This document shows, piece after piece, positions 34,941-42,573 of a DNA stretch of 64,000 nucleotides. A program made the position numbers and the translations under genes. A model generated the notes under the pieces. That model saw only the letters and a program-made list of their open reading frames with translations. It made no database searches and was not told where the DNA came from. The DNA lies in NCBI GenBank assembly GCA_052035735.1, contig JBPOHI010000121.1, forward strand, positions 1 through 64,000. The letters run 5' to 3'. Source of the stretch: JAGPDF01 sp052035735. Lineage in GTDB: Bacteria; Acidobacteriota; Thermoanaerobaculia; Multivoradales; JAGPDF01. Numbering within the stretch: the first letter of the stretch is position 1; every line of letters begins with the position of its first letter.

Positions 34941-37292
34941 CTAGCGTCCGGGGTACGCCGAGCCGCGCGGGTGACACTGGAAGCAGGCCTGGCTCTGGTA
35001 GACGTACCCGCCAACGCCCTGATGTTCGCTGTTGGTCTCGCTCTGACGATGCTCGTGGCAGAGGATGCACTCGAAGTGGTTGAAGTTGCCGGCGCTCACA
35101 TGGCACGAGGCGCAGGGGAACTGATGCCGGCCCGTACTGATCGGGAACCAGGGAGTGTGGTTGAAGGTCGAGGGCTCCCAGGCGCTCGTGTTGTGGCAGG
35201 TCTCGCAGGTGGTCGGAATGCCCGCGGTCTGGTGATCCGGATCGTTGGTGCCGTTGTAGTCGTTCTGGTGGCAGGAGAAGCAGAGCGTCGGCGTACCCGA
35301 GTAGCCGCCGGAATGGCAGTCGAGGCAATCCGCACCGGCGTGGGCGCCGGTGAGCGGAAAGCCGGTCGTGGTGTGGTTGAAGCTCGCCGGCTGCCAGGCG
35401 TTGTCGGAGTGGCAGTCCTGGCAGGTGTGCGGGAAGCCGGTGTGGCTCGGGTTGTTCGCGCCGTTGAAATCGGTCTGGTGGCACGAGTAGCAGGCCGAAG
35501 GCGTCCCGCTGTAGCCGCCGCTGTGGCAGTCGAGGCAGGCGGCCGCGAGGTGGGCTCCGTTCAGCGGGAAACCGGTGGCGTTGTGGTCGAAGCTCGCCGG
35601 CTGCCAGGCGTTGACGCTGTGGCAGTCCTGGCAAGCGTGCGGGAAGCCGGTGTGACTCGGGTTGTCGGCGCCGGTGAAGTCGGTCTGATGGCAGGAGAAA
35701 CAGTCTGTCGGCGTGCCGGCGTAGCCGTTCTGATGGCAGGCCGTGCAAGCGGTCGTGCGGTGGGCGCCGTTCAGCGGGAAAGCGGTCGCGCTGTGATTGA
35801 AGCTCGCCGGCTGCCAGGCGTTGACGCTGTGGCAGTCCTGGCAGGTATGGGGGAAACCGCTGTGGCTTGGGTTGTTGGCGCCGGTGAAGTCGGTCTGATG
35901 ACACGAGAAGCAATCCGTCGGGGTGCCGGAGTAACCGCTCTGATGACAGGCCGTGCAGGCGGTCGTGCGGTGGGCGCCGTTCAGCGGGAAAGCCGTCGCG
36001 CTGTGATTGAAATTGGCCGGCTGCCAGGCGGAGACGCCGTGGCAGTCCTGGCACGAGTTGGGAAAGCCGCTGTGACTCGGGTTCGTTGCACCGGTGAAGT
36101 CGGACTGGTGGCAGGAGAAGCACTCCGACGGCGTGCCGGCGTAGCCGGTGCGGTGGCAGGAGGTGCAGGAGGCCGAGCGGTGGGCTCCGTTGAGCTGGAA
36201 GCCGGTCGAGTTGTGATCGAAGTTGGCCGGCTGCCAGGCGGAGACGCCGTGGCAGTCCTGACAGGAGTTGGGAAAGCCGTTGTGACTCGGGTTCGTTGCT
36301 CCGGTGAAGTCGGACTGGTGGCAGGAGAAACAGTCCGACGGTGTGCCGGCATAGCCCGTGCGGTGGCAGGAGGTGCAGGAGGCCGAGCGGTGCGCACCGT
36401 TCAACTGGAAGCCGGTCGCGTTGTGGTCGAACGTCGCCGGCTGCCAGGCGGAGACGCCGTGGCAGTCCTGGCAGGCGTTGGGGAAGCCGCTGTGGCTCGG
36501 ATTGCGCGCGCCGGTGAAGTCGCTCTGATGACAGGAAAAGCACTCAGAAGGGGTGCCGGAGTAGCCGGTGCGATGGCAGGTCGTGCATTCGACCGTGCGA
36601 TGCGCGCCGACCAGCTGGAAGCCGGTCTGATTATGATCGAAGGTCGCGGGCTGCCAGGCGGAGACGCCATGGCAGTCCTGACAGGAGCTCGAGAATCCCG
36701 TGTGCACCGGATTTCTCGCGCCGGTGAAGTCGCGCTGGTGGCAGGAGAGACAGTCCGTCGGCGTCGCGGTGTAGCCGTTGCGGTGACACGACGCGCAGTC
36801 GGCGGTGCGGTGCGCACCGTTCAGCCGAAAGGTCGTCGAGCTATGGTCGAACGTCGCGGGCTGCCAGGTGGAGACGCCGTGGCAGGTCTTGCAGGTCGTC
36901 GGAAAACCGGCGTGGCTCGGGCGCGTAGCGCGCCGGAACGCGGGTTCGTGGCAGACGAGACAGTCCGACTTCCCCTTGATCGCGGCGAAGTCGAGAGTCG
37001 TATGGCAGGCTTTGCAGGCCGCGTCGGCGTGAGCGCCGCCGAGATCGAAACCGGTCGTCGCATGTTTCCAGGGCAGAGGCGCCTTGAGCGGCGTCCAGCC
37101 CTCCATGGTGTGGCATTGCGCGCACTCGACCGCGAGCGCGCCGTGAGGATTCGCGGTGCCGCTCTGCGCCGTGCCTGGCTGCGGCGCGAAGAATCCGAGC
37201 AGAAGGCAGACGGTAGCGCCGGCCAGCAACGCGCCCTTCCTGGATGGACGTGTCGCCCTGCTGGCAGTCGAATGCGTGGCCGTGCGGTGCAT
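34941..37292 (-). CDS. 31-heme cytochrome c with 70-residue triheme repeats
   Basis: 783 residues from ATG 37292, which starts a basic segment and hydrophobic signal region (about 18-42); ATGs at 37340 and 37346 could extend it. There are 31 CxxCH motifs. The first three (CAQCH, CKACH, CLVCH) and last four (CETCH region to CFQCHPRG) are singletons. Between them eight units of CxDCH...CTxCHxxGY...CFSCHQxDF, seven of whose intervals are exactly 70 residues, make up the body. Each unit has conserved FDH and GAH histidines, giving enough ligands for bis-His haems. It is a paralogue of the 19-heme protein next door and likely acts as a long periplasmic or cell-surface electron wire. Confidence 0.93.
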   Translation of the reverse strand: MHRTATHSTASRATRPSRKGALLAGATVCLLLGFFAPQPGTAQSGTANPHGALAVECAQCHTMEGWTPLKAPLPWKHATTGFDLGGAHADAACKACHTTLDFAAIKGKSDCLVCHEPAFRRATRPSHAGFPTTCKTCHGVSTWQPATFDHSSTTFRLNGAHRTADCASCHRNGYTATPTDCLSCHQRDFTGARNPVHTGFSSSCQDCHGVSAWQPATFDHNQTGFQLVGAHRTVECTTCHRTGYSGTPSECFSCHQSDFTGARNPSHSGFPNACQDCHGVSAWQPATFDHNATGFQLNGAHRSASCTSCHRTGYAGTPSDCFSCHQSDFTGATNPSHNGFPNSCQDCHGVSAWQPANFDHNSTGFQLNGAHRSASCTSCHRTGYAGTPSECFSCHQSDFTGATNPSHSGFPNSCQDCHGVSAWQPANFNHSATAFPLNGAHRTTACTACHQSGYSGTPTDCFSCHQTDFTGANNPSHSGFPHTCQDCHSVNAWQPASFNHSATAFPLNGAHRTTACTACHQNGYAGTPTDCFSCHQTDFTGADNPSHTGFPHACQDCHSVNAWQPASFDHNATGFPLNGAHLAAACLDCHSGGYSGTPSACYSCHQTDFNGANNPSHTGFPHTCQDCHSDNAWQPASFNHTTTGFPLTGAHAGADCLDCHSGGYSGTPTLCFSCHQNDYNGTNDPDHQTAGIPTTCETCHNTSAWEPSTFNHTPWFPISTGRHQFPCASCHVSAGNFNHFECILCHEHRQSETNSEHQGVGGYVYQSQACFQCHPRGSAYPGR
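35391..37070 (-). repeat. 210-bp in-frame tandem repeats in the 31-heme cytochrome gene
   Basis: The marker CTGCCAGGCG or a close variant occurs at 35391, 35601, 35811, 36021, 36231, 36441, 36651 and 36861, exactly 210 bases apart each time. Adjacent units share long identical runs, such as GAGACGCCGTGGCAGTCCTG at 36031, 36241 and 36451. Each unit encodes 70 residues with three haem motifs. The array suggests recent unit duplication and possible length variation. Confidence 0.95.
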
Positions 37293-37410
37293 CCAAGGAT
37301 GATCTCGTCCGGCTGGAGCGGCTGCTATGAATCCGCGCATCGTCATCGTGTTGAGAATTGCCGAAGATGTGAACAAGAGATGAACGATCGCGGCGCACGC
37401 GCTGGAGCGA

Positions 37411-38931
37411 TCATTCGCGGCCTCGCGGATGGCACTGGTAACAGGCGCGGCTCTCGTAGACGTAGCCTCCGACGCCGCGATGCTCGCCGTTGGTCTCTCC
37501 CTGGCTGTGCTCGTGGCAGAGCACGCACTCGAAGACGCCGTAGTTGCCGGCAGCCACGTGGCAGGAGGTGCAGGGGAACTGGTGCCGTCCCGATGCGATC
37601 GGAAACGAGCTCTCGTGGTTGAAGGTCGCCGGGGTCCAGCCGTTGGTGCCGTGGCACTCGGCGCAACCGGTGCCGAAGCCGGCGCTCGAGTGGTTGGGGT
37701 TGTGGGTCCCGTTGTAGTCGCTCTGGTGGCAGGCGAAGCAGTCGGACGGAGTGCCGGCATAGCCGCTCCGGTGACACGTGGTACAGGCGAGCGATCGATG
37801 CGCACCGGTCAGCGGGAAGCCGGTCGAGTTGTGGTCGAAGGAGGCCGGCTGCCAGGCAGTTGTGCCGTGACAGCTCTGGCAGGCCGTCGGGAAGCCCGCA
37901 TGACTCGGGCTCGCCGCGCCGCTGTAGTCGGCCTGGTGGCAAGAGAGGCAGTCGGAGGGCGTGCCGGCGTAGCCGCTGCGGTGGCAAGCGGTACAGGCCA
38001 CCGAGCGGTGTGCAACGGCGAGCTGGAAGCCGGTCGCGTTGTGGTCGAACGTCGCCGGTTGCCAGGCGGTCGCGCTGTGGCAATCCTGGCAGGTCACCGG
38101 GAAACCGCTGTGGCTGGGGTTGCCGGCGCCGTCGTAGCTCGCTCGGTGGCAGGAGACGCACTCGCTCGGTGTGCCGCCGTAGCCGTTGCGGTGGCAGAGG
38201 GTGCACTCGATCGTCCGGTGGGCGCCGACGAGCTGAAAGCCGGTCTGGCCGTGATCGAAGATCGCCGGCCGCCAGGCAGTCACCCCGTGGCAGTCTTCGC
38301 AGGAGGTGGCGAAACCGCCGTGGACGGGGTTGCGCGCGCCGTTGAAGTCTCGCTGGTGGCAATTGAAGCAGTCGGTGGGCGTCGCGGTGTAGCCGTTGCG
38401 GTGGCAGGCGATGCACTCGGCCGTACGGTGGGCGCCGGCGAGATGGAAGGCGGCCCGGTTGTGATCGAAGACGGCCGGCTGCCACGACGCGACGCTGTGG
38501 CAGGTCGAGCAGGTGGTCGCGAAGCCGGTGTGCACGGGGCGCGTCGCCCGGGAAAAGGCGGGCTCATGGCAGCCGTAACAGTCGGTCTGGCCCTTCTCCT
38601 GAGCGAAGTCGAGCGTCGCGTGGCAGAGCTTGCAGGCGAGCCCGGCGTGCCCGCCCACGAGATCGAAGCCGGTCTCCGTGTGGCGGTAAGGCAGGGGCGA
38701 GCGCAGGGGCGACCAGCTGTCCGTCGAGTGACACTCGAGGCACTCGCGCTTCAGGGCGCCGTGTGGATGGGCGAAGCTCTCCTCGCCGGCGAGGGGGACG
38801 GTGGAAAGGAGCGAGAGCAGCGCGAGCCCGAGCGCGGTGGTGACGAACTTCTCGGAGACGGCCGGAGCGGGCAGCGCCTCCGTTCCGGATTCCGGGGTTC
38901 TCGCAGAGCTCATGCGGGCATCGTGTCGCAT
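37411..38931 (-). CDS. 19-heme cytochrome c, paralogue of the 31-heme protein
   Basis: 506 residues from ATG 38931; ATG 38913 is an alternative and neither has a clear ribosome site. A signal segment (about 28-48) precedes 19 CxxCH motifs. The first three and last four motifs align with those of the 31-heme protein (HPHGAL before the first; CxxCH...GGYVYxSxACxQCHPRG at the end). The middle has four triheme units of the same 70-residue design. The two genes therefore differ by exactly four units, or twelve haems. It is the promoter-proximal gene of the long minus-strand electron-transfer series. A 118-base gap separates it from the next gene. Confidence 0.92.
   Translation of the reverse strand: MRHDARMSSARTPESGTEALPAPAVSEKFVTTALGLALLSLLSTVPLAGEESFAHPHGALKRECLECHSTDSWSPLRSPLPYRHTETGFDLVGGHAGLACKLCHATLDFAQEKGQTDCYGCHEPAFSRATRPVHTGFATTCSTCHSVASWQPAVFDHNRAAFHLAGAHRTAECIACHRNGYTATPTDCFNCHQRDFNGARNPVHGGFATSCEDCHGVTAWRPAIFDHGQTGFQLVGAHRTIECTLCHRNGYGGTPSECVSCHRASYDGAGNPSHSGFPVTCQDCHSATAWQPATFDHNATGFQLAVAHRSVACTACHRSGYAGTPSDCLSCHQADYSGAASPSHAGFPTACQSCHGTTAWQPASFDHNSTGFPLTGAHRSLACTTCHRSGYAGTPSDCFACHQSDYNGTHNPNHSSAGFGTGCAECHGTNGWTPATFNHESSFPIASGRHQFPCTSCHVAAGNYGVFECVLCHEHSQGETNGEHRGVGGYVYESRACYQCHPRGRE
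37849..38688 (-). repeat. 210-bp in-frame tandem repeats in the 19-heme cytochrome gene
   Basis: Marker sequences CTGCCAGGCA, TTGCCAGGCG, CCGCCAGGCA and CTGCCACGAC start at 37849, 38059, 38269 and 38479, again exactly 210 bases apart. The units are more diverged from one another than those in the 31-heme gene. Confidence 0.88.
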
Positions 38932-38952
38932 TCACGATGAACGAGTCGTGAA
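38931..38952. promoter_or_regulatory. Inverted repeat at the start of the cytochrome operon
   Basis: TTCACGA (38931-38937) and TCGTGAA (38946-38952) form a perfect 7-base inverted repeat with an 8-base spacer. It touches the ATG at 38931, or lies 17 bases upstream if ATG 38913 is used. The geometry fits a dimeric regulator operator; the regulator is unknown. Confidence 0.35.
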
Positions 38953-39015
38953 CGTCCGCTGCGCGGCCCCGGCGATCGGCCGGCGATGGCGGTGCGCCGG
39001 CGGCGCCCGAAGAGC

Positions 39016-40719
39016 TCAGCCGGAGATGCGGCCGAGGCGCGCGAGGCGCGCGAGGTGCGCCACCACCTGACGTTCGGCGAGCGGCACGACGGCCGCGGCG
39101 ATCTCGGGATAGACGCGCGGCACCATCGCCTTCGCCTCGCGCTCGCCAGACTCCCAGCAGGCGAGCACCTGGGCCTCGCGCGCCAAGCGATGATCGCGGT
39201 ACTCGGTGAGCTTGGTCACGCTGTCGAGGAACGGTGCGCCGTGACCGACGAACAGGGTGCGCGGCGCCAACTCTCGCAGGCGGTCGAGCGAGGCGAGGTA
39301 GAGGTCCATATCGCCCTCCGGCGGATCGATGACGATCGTGCCGAAGCCCGCCACCATGTCGCCGGCGACGAGGTCGCCGGTCGATTCGACTTCGAAGCAG
39401 AGGTGGCCGCTGGCGTGCCCGGGAGTGTGATGCACCTTGAGCGCGAATGGCGGCGAGCCGTCGAGCTCGACACGCTGCCCATGGTTGAGCCAGCCGTCGA
39501 GCGCGATGCCCTGCGCGCGGAGACGTTCGCCGGTGAGCGGATGGGCGAGCACGGGCACGTCGAGCGCGCGACGGACGATTTCGACGCCACCGACATGATC
39601 GGGGTGATGGTGGGTGAGCCAGATGGCGCGAACGGAGCGCCCGAGGCGCTCCTCCGCCACGCGCAACGCGGCCAGCAGTCGTTCGTTCTCGGCCTCGAAC
39701 GGCGAGCCCGGATCGACGAGCACGCAGTCGCCGGTGCCGAGCAGATAGGCGTTGGTGTGCGCGGCGGGGGGCAGGGTGGCGGCGGCGAGCGGCAGGAGCA
39801 CGATCCCGGCCCGCACCTCGATTCGCGGCAGCGGCCCGAGGTGCGCCTCGGTGGTGTCCTGAAGGCGCGGCGTCGCGCGGTCGGGTCCGGCCTCGGCGAG
39901 TACGCGCAGCAGGTGCAGGATCGGCGGCGCGGCGATGGCGCGACCCTCGTCGAGGCGGGCGAGAGCGGCGCGCGGCGCGATCCACTCGCCCTCTTCGCTC
40001 TCCGGCGGCACGACTCTCGGTTCGCCGTCCTCGGGGCGCCACTCGAGGAGGAAGAAGCGGTTGTCGAATCGCGCCGGCGAGAACGGCGGGGTGAGCCAGC
40101 GGCCGGCGAAGCGCAGGCGCGAGGCGTCGAGGGCGAGGCCGTTCTTGTCGAGCCAGGGGCCGAGGGACTTCTCTCCGGCGAGTTGAGTTCGTCGGAGCTC
40201 GGCCAGCGATACGGTGTCGGGTCGGTCTCCGTTCGGGGTCCTGTCTGGCCCGTATCCCATGGGGTCCTCGCCCTGAGGAAGCGGGCTCCGGTCCCCATGG
40301 GAGCCCTCGGTCCAGCCACCTCTCACTTCCATGGCTGGCGGACAGGCGATCAGGACGCCGGTCTCCTCGAACAGTTCCCGTAGCGCGCAGGCGACCAGGC
40401 CGGGTACGAGATCGAGCTCTTTCGGTGACGCATCCCTTTGCGGGCTTGCAGGGGTCCAGCCGGTGGCGGCGAGCTCGGTGGGAGTTCCGGCGACCGGCAA
40501 GGTCACGTCACCGCGTTCGAGACCGCCGCCGGGGAAGGCGTGCCAGCCGCCCATGAACGGGAGGATCGCGCCGCGCTGCAGCCAGAAGAGTTCGAGCTCC
40601 GCGTTCGGCAGTCGCCGGAAGAGCACGACCGCCGCCGAGGGACGAGGCGGCTTCGGCGTTGCCAACTCGCCGCCGGCGGCTGCCAGCACCTTCTCGTAGA
40701 GCCCTTCGCTGCTGCTCAA
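39016..40719 (-). CDS. Nudix hydrolase fused to metallo-beta-lactamase-fold hydrolase
   Basis: 567 residues from TTG 40719, which overlaps the DUF1684 stop as TTGA. The N-terminal Nudix domain (about 22-230) has a split box: AFPGGGLERGD, an insert of over 30 residues, then ACALRELFEETGVLI. Such an insert is known in NUDT19-type CoA diphosphatases. A linker (about 240-290) leads to a glyoxalase-II/LACTB2-like MBL domain (about 300-540) with THHHPDHVGG, HTPGHASGH, a metal Asp in AGDMVAG and VGHGAPF. Both sites look intact. Acyl-CoA or CoA-derivative turnover is plausible, but the substrates are unknown. Confidence 0.85.
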   Translation of the reverse strand: MSSSEGLYEKVLAAAGGELATPKPPRPSAAVVLFRRLPNAELELFWLQRGAILPFMGGWHAFPGGGLERGDVTLPVAGTPTELAATGWTPASPQRDASPKELDLVPGLVACALRELFEETGVLIACPPAMEVRGGWTEGSHGDRSPLPQGEDPMGYGPDRTPNGDRPDTVSLAELRRTQLAGEKSLGPWLDKNGLALDASRLRFAGRWLTPPFSPARFDNRFFLLEWRPEDGEPRVVPPESEEGEWIAPRAALARLDEGRAIAAPPILHLLRVLAEAGPDRATPRLQDTTEAHLGPLPRIEVRAGIVLLPLAAATLPPAAHTNAYLLGTGDCVLVDPGSPFEAENERLLAALRVAEERLGRSVRAIWLTHHHPDHVGGVEIVRRALDVPVLAHPLTGERLRAQGIALDGWLNHGQRVELDGSPPFALKVHHTPGHASGHLCFEVESTGDLVAGDMVAGFGTIVIDPPEGDMDLYLASLDRLRELAPRTLFVGHGAPFLDSVTKLTEYRDHRLAREAQVLACWESGEREAKAMVPRVYPEIAAAVVPLAERQVVAHLARLARLGRISG

Positions 40720-41690
40720 GGCCGGGATTCGTGGCCGGCGTAGCTCTTCTCGCCCGCCTCGATCCTCATCGGCAGGCGGTTCTCCCGCGGCGGTAGCGGG
40801 CAGGTGGCGTAGGGCGTGAACACGCAGGGCGGATTGTAGGCGCGGTTGAAGTCGAGCTCGACCCGGCCGTCTTGCGGCGGATCGGTGTAGAGGAAACGCC
40901 CGCCGCCGTAGGTCTCCCTGCCGTTGGTCTTGTCGCCGAAGACGAGGAAGAGTCGGCCGTCGCCGGTGTCGTCGAGCGCCAGCAGCCGGTGCTCCTGGCT
41001 GTCGACGGTGAAGACGACATGGCCGGGCGAGAGAATCGGTTCGTCGAACCCGAGCGCGTTCGGAATCGGAATCTCTTTCGGTTCGGGCAGCGCCTCGAAG
41101 CGCGCCGCGAGCTTCCACTTCGCTTCGAGCGGATAGTAGTCGAGCCCGTGGAAGGCCTTGAGCGTCGCGGCTTCGCTGTCCTTGACGCGCACGCCGAGAC
41201 GGTCGCCGCGCCGGATCGCGAAGAAGGTAAGGCTGCCGTGCACGAGCTCGGTCGGCCCGGAATCGGCCGCAGCGTCGGCATCGGCCACCATCTCGAGGGT
41301 CGAGACCGGAGCACCCTCATGGGTGACGGCGACGCCCTTCTCGGCGCGAAAGAGAAGGGTGCGCCGGTCGCCGGAACCCACCAGCTGCAGGGTTCCGAGC
41401 CGCGGCGGCGCCTTTCCGGCGGGTAGCACGACCGCGCTCGCCGGATCGCTGCCGACGCTGTTGTCGCCGGGCTTCAACCAACCCAGGCCGACCAGCGTCA
41501 GCCAGCCGTCGGGCCGCTGCAAGCGCTCGAAGCGGGTCTTCTTCCAGGCGGCGACCTCCTCCTCCCATGCCGGAGCCTGGACGGTTGGGGTGCCGCCGCC
41601 AGCGGGCGCCGTCTGGGCCCCGGCAACGCTGGCAGTCAGGGCGAGAGACAGGCCGAGGAGCAGATCGAGGAGTGGGGCAGTGCGCGTCAT
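40716..41690 (-). CDS. Exported DUF1684 protein
   Basis: 324 residues: signal peptide (1-25), then the DUF1684 pattern with RPDGWLTLVGLGWLKPG near residue 60 and the strongly conserved C-terminal block (VELDFNRAYNPPC, YATCPLPPRENRLP and EAGEKSY). The family is widespread and uncharacterised; conserved His, Asp and Cys residues in the C-terminal block suggest an active or metal site. Its stop overlaps the TTG start of the Nudix-MBL gene, suggesting joint expression. Confidence 0.85.
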   Translation of the reverse strand: MTRTAPLLDLLLGLSLALTASVAGAQTAPAGGGTPTVQAPAWEEEVAAWKKTRFERLQRPDGWLTLVGLGWLKPGDNSVGSDPASAVVLPAGKAPPRLGTLQLVGSGDRRTLLFRAEKGVAVTHEGAPVSTLEMVADADAAADSGPTELVHGSLTFFAIRRGDRLGVRVKDSEAATLKAFHGLDYYPLEAKWKLAARFEALPEPKEIPIPNALGFDEPILSPGHVVFTVDSQEHRLLALDDTGDGRLFLVFGDKTNGRETYGGGRFLYTDPPQDGRVELDFNRAYNPPCVFTPYATCPLPPRENRLPMRIEAGEKSYAGHESRP

Positions 41691-41715
41691 GAGCAGAGGT
41701 TCTCCCTCTCGAAGC

Positions 41716-42450
41716 CTACTTCAACCGGCGCGGAATCAAGGCCGGAACGCGCCGCCGGTGCTCCTGGTACGCGGCGCCGAACTCGCGCTCGAGATCGCGC
41801 TCCTCGAACGCCAGGCCGATGAACAGGTAGATCGTCAACGTGCTGACGAGAAGCAGCCGCCCTTGACTCATCGTCGGCGTCGCCCAGAACGCGAGGAGGG
41901 ACCCGGAGTAGACCGGATGGCGCACCAGGCGATAGAGGCCCCGGCCGGCGAACGGCGGCGCGACGTAGGGCACCCCCCGCGCGGCGCTCCTCGCCTGCTC
42001 GAGGCCGAACAGGTGCGTGCTGCCGATCGAGGCCAGCGCCGCGATCACGATCCCCCAGCCGGCGCCCTGCAGGGCCCAAAGGGCGGGGCCGAGCGCCGTC
42101 CAGCCGGCGGGAACCGTCCAGACCGCTTGGGGCAGCGGTTGCCAGCCCCAGCAGATGAGGCCCATCTGCAGCCCGGCGATGAGCGAGTAGAGGCTGCGCT
42201 CGAGCTCGGGCGGGAAGACCCGCAGCAGGCGAGCTTTCGCCGCCCGGCGGGCAAGGAGGCTGTGCACCAGGCCGAAAGCGACGAGCAGAGCGAGATTGAC
42301 GTACACGGCCGTCGTCTCCCGGCCGGTAGGGCCGCTGTCGACACTCTTCGGCACCGCCAAGTTGGCGAGGAAGAGGCCGAAATAGACCATCGAGCCGAAC
42401 GATGCGAGATAGCCGGCGAGGCCCACGGCGAGGTAGAGCGGGCGTCGCAT
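41716..42450 (-). CDS. MddA-like/isoprenylcysteine-methyltransferase-family membrane methyltransferase
   Basis: 244 residues from ATG 42450, preceded by GGGGGA at suitable spacing; ATGs at 42468 and 42495 are alternatives. Five to six membrane segments end in YRLVRHPVYSGSLLAFWATPTMS and FEERDLEREFGAAYQEH, the SAM-binding and catalytic region of the ICMT/NnrU superfamily. The spacing of RHPxYxG, FWA and EERDL is closest to methanethiol S-methyltransferase MddA, which makes dimethyl sulfide. That activity is a family-based guess. It stands 25 bases before the DUF1684 gene on the same strand. Confidence 0.7.
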   Translation of the reverse strand: MRRPLYLAVGLAGYLASFGSMVYFGLFLANLAVPKSVDSGPTGRETTAVYVNLALLVAFGLVHSLLARRAAKARLLRVFPPELERSLYSLIAGLQMGLICWGWQPLPQAVWTVPAGWTALGPALWALQGAGWGIVIAALASIGSTHLFGLEQARSAARGVPYVAPPFAGRGLYRLVRHPVYSGSLLAFWATPTMSQGRLLLVSTLTIYLFIGLAFEERDLEREFGAAYQEHRRRVPALIPRRLK

Positions 42451-42573
42451 CCGGCGATTGTCCCCCATTCGCGCTCGCGGCGGACGGTCATCCATGGACG
42501 CTGGCGGCGGCGTAGAGCAGAATGGAGGTCGCCCGGTGAAACCGCTCCCGCTTCCGGGCATCCAAGCACTGTC

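Noticed and set aside
34665..37622. Very long plus-strand open frame (985 codons) opposite the 31-heme cytochrome gene
   Set aside because: It is the antisense shadow of the 210-bp repeats: the predicted product repeats with the same 70-residue period and has no recognisable domain, while the minus strand gives 31 CxxCH motifs.
35391..38688. Possible CRISPR-like or satellite repeat array
   Set aside because: The 210-bp units are in-frame coding repeats carrying haem motifs, without spacer structure and with no cas genes.
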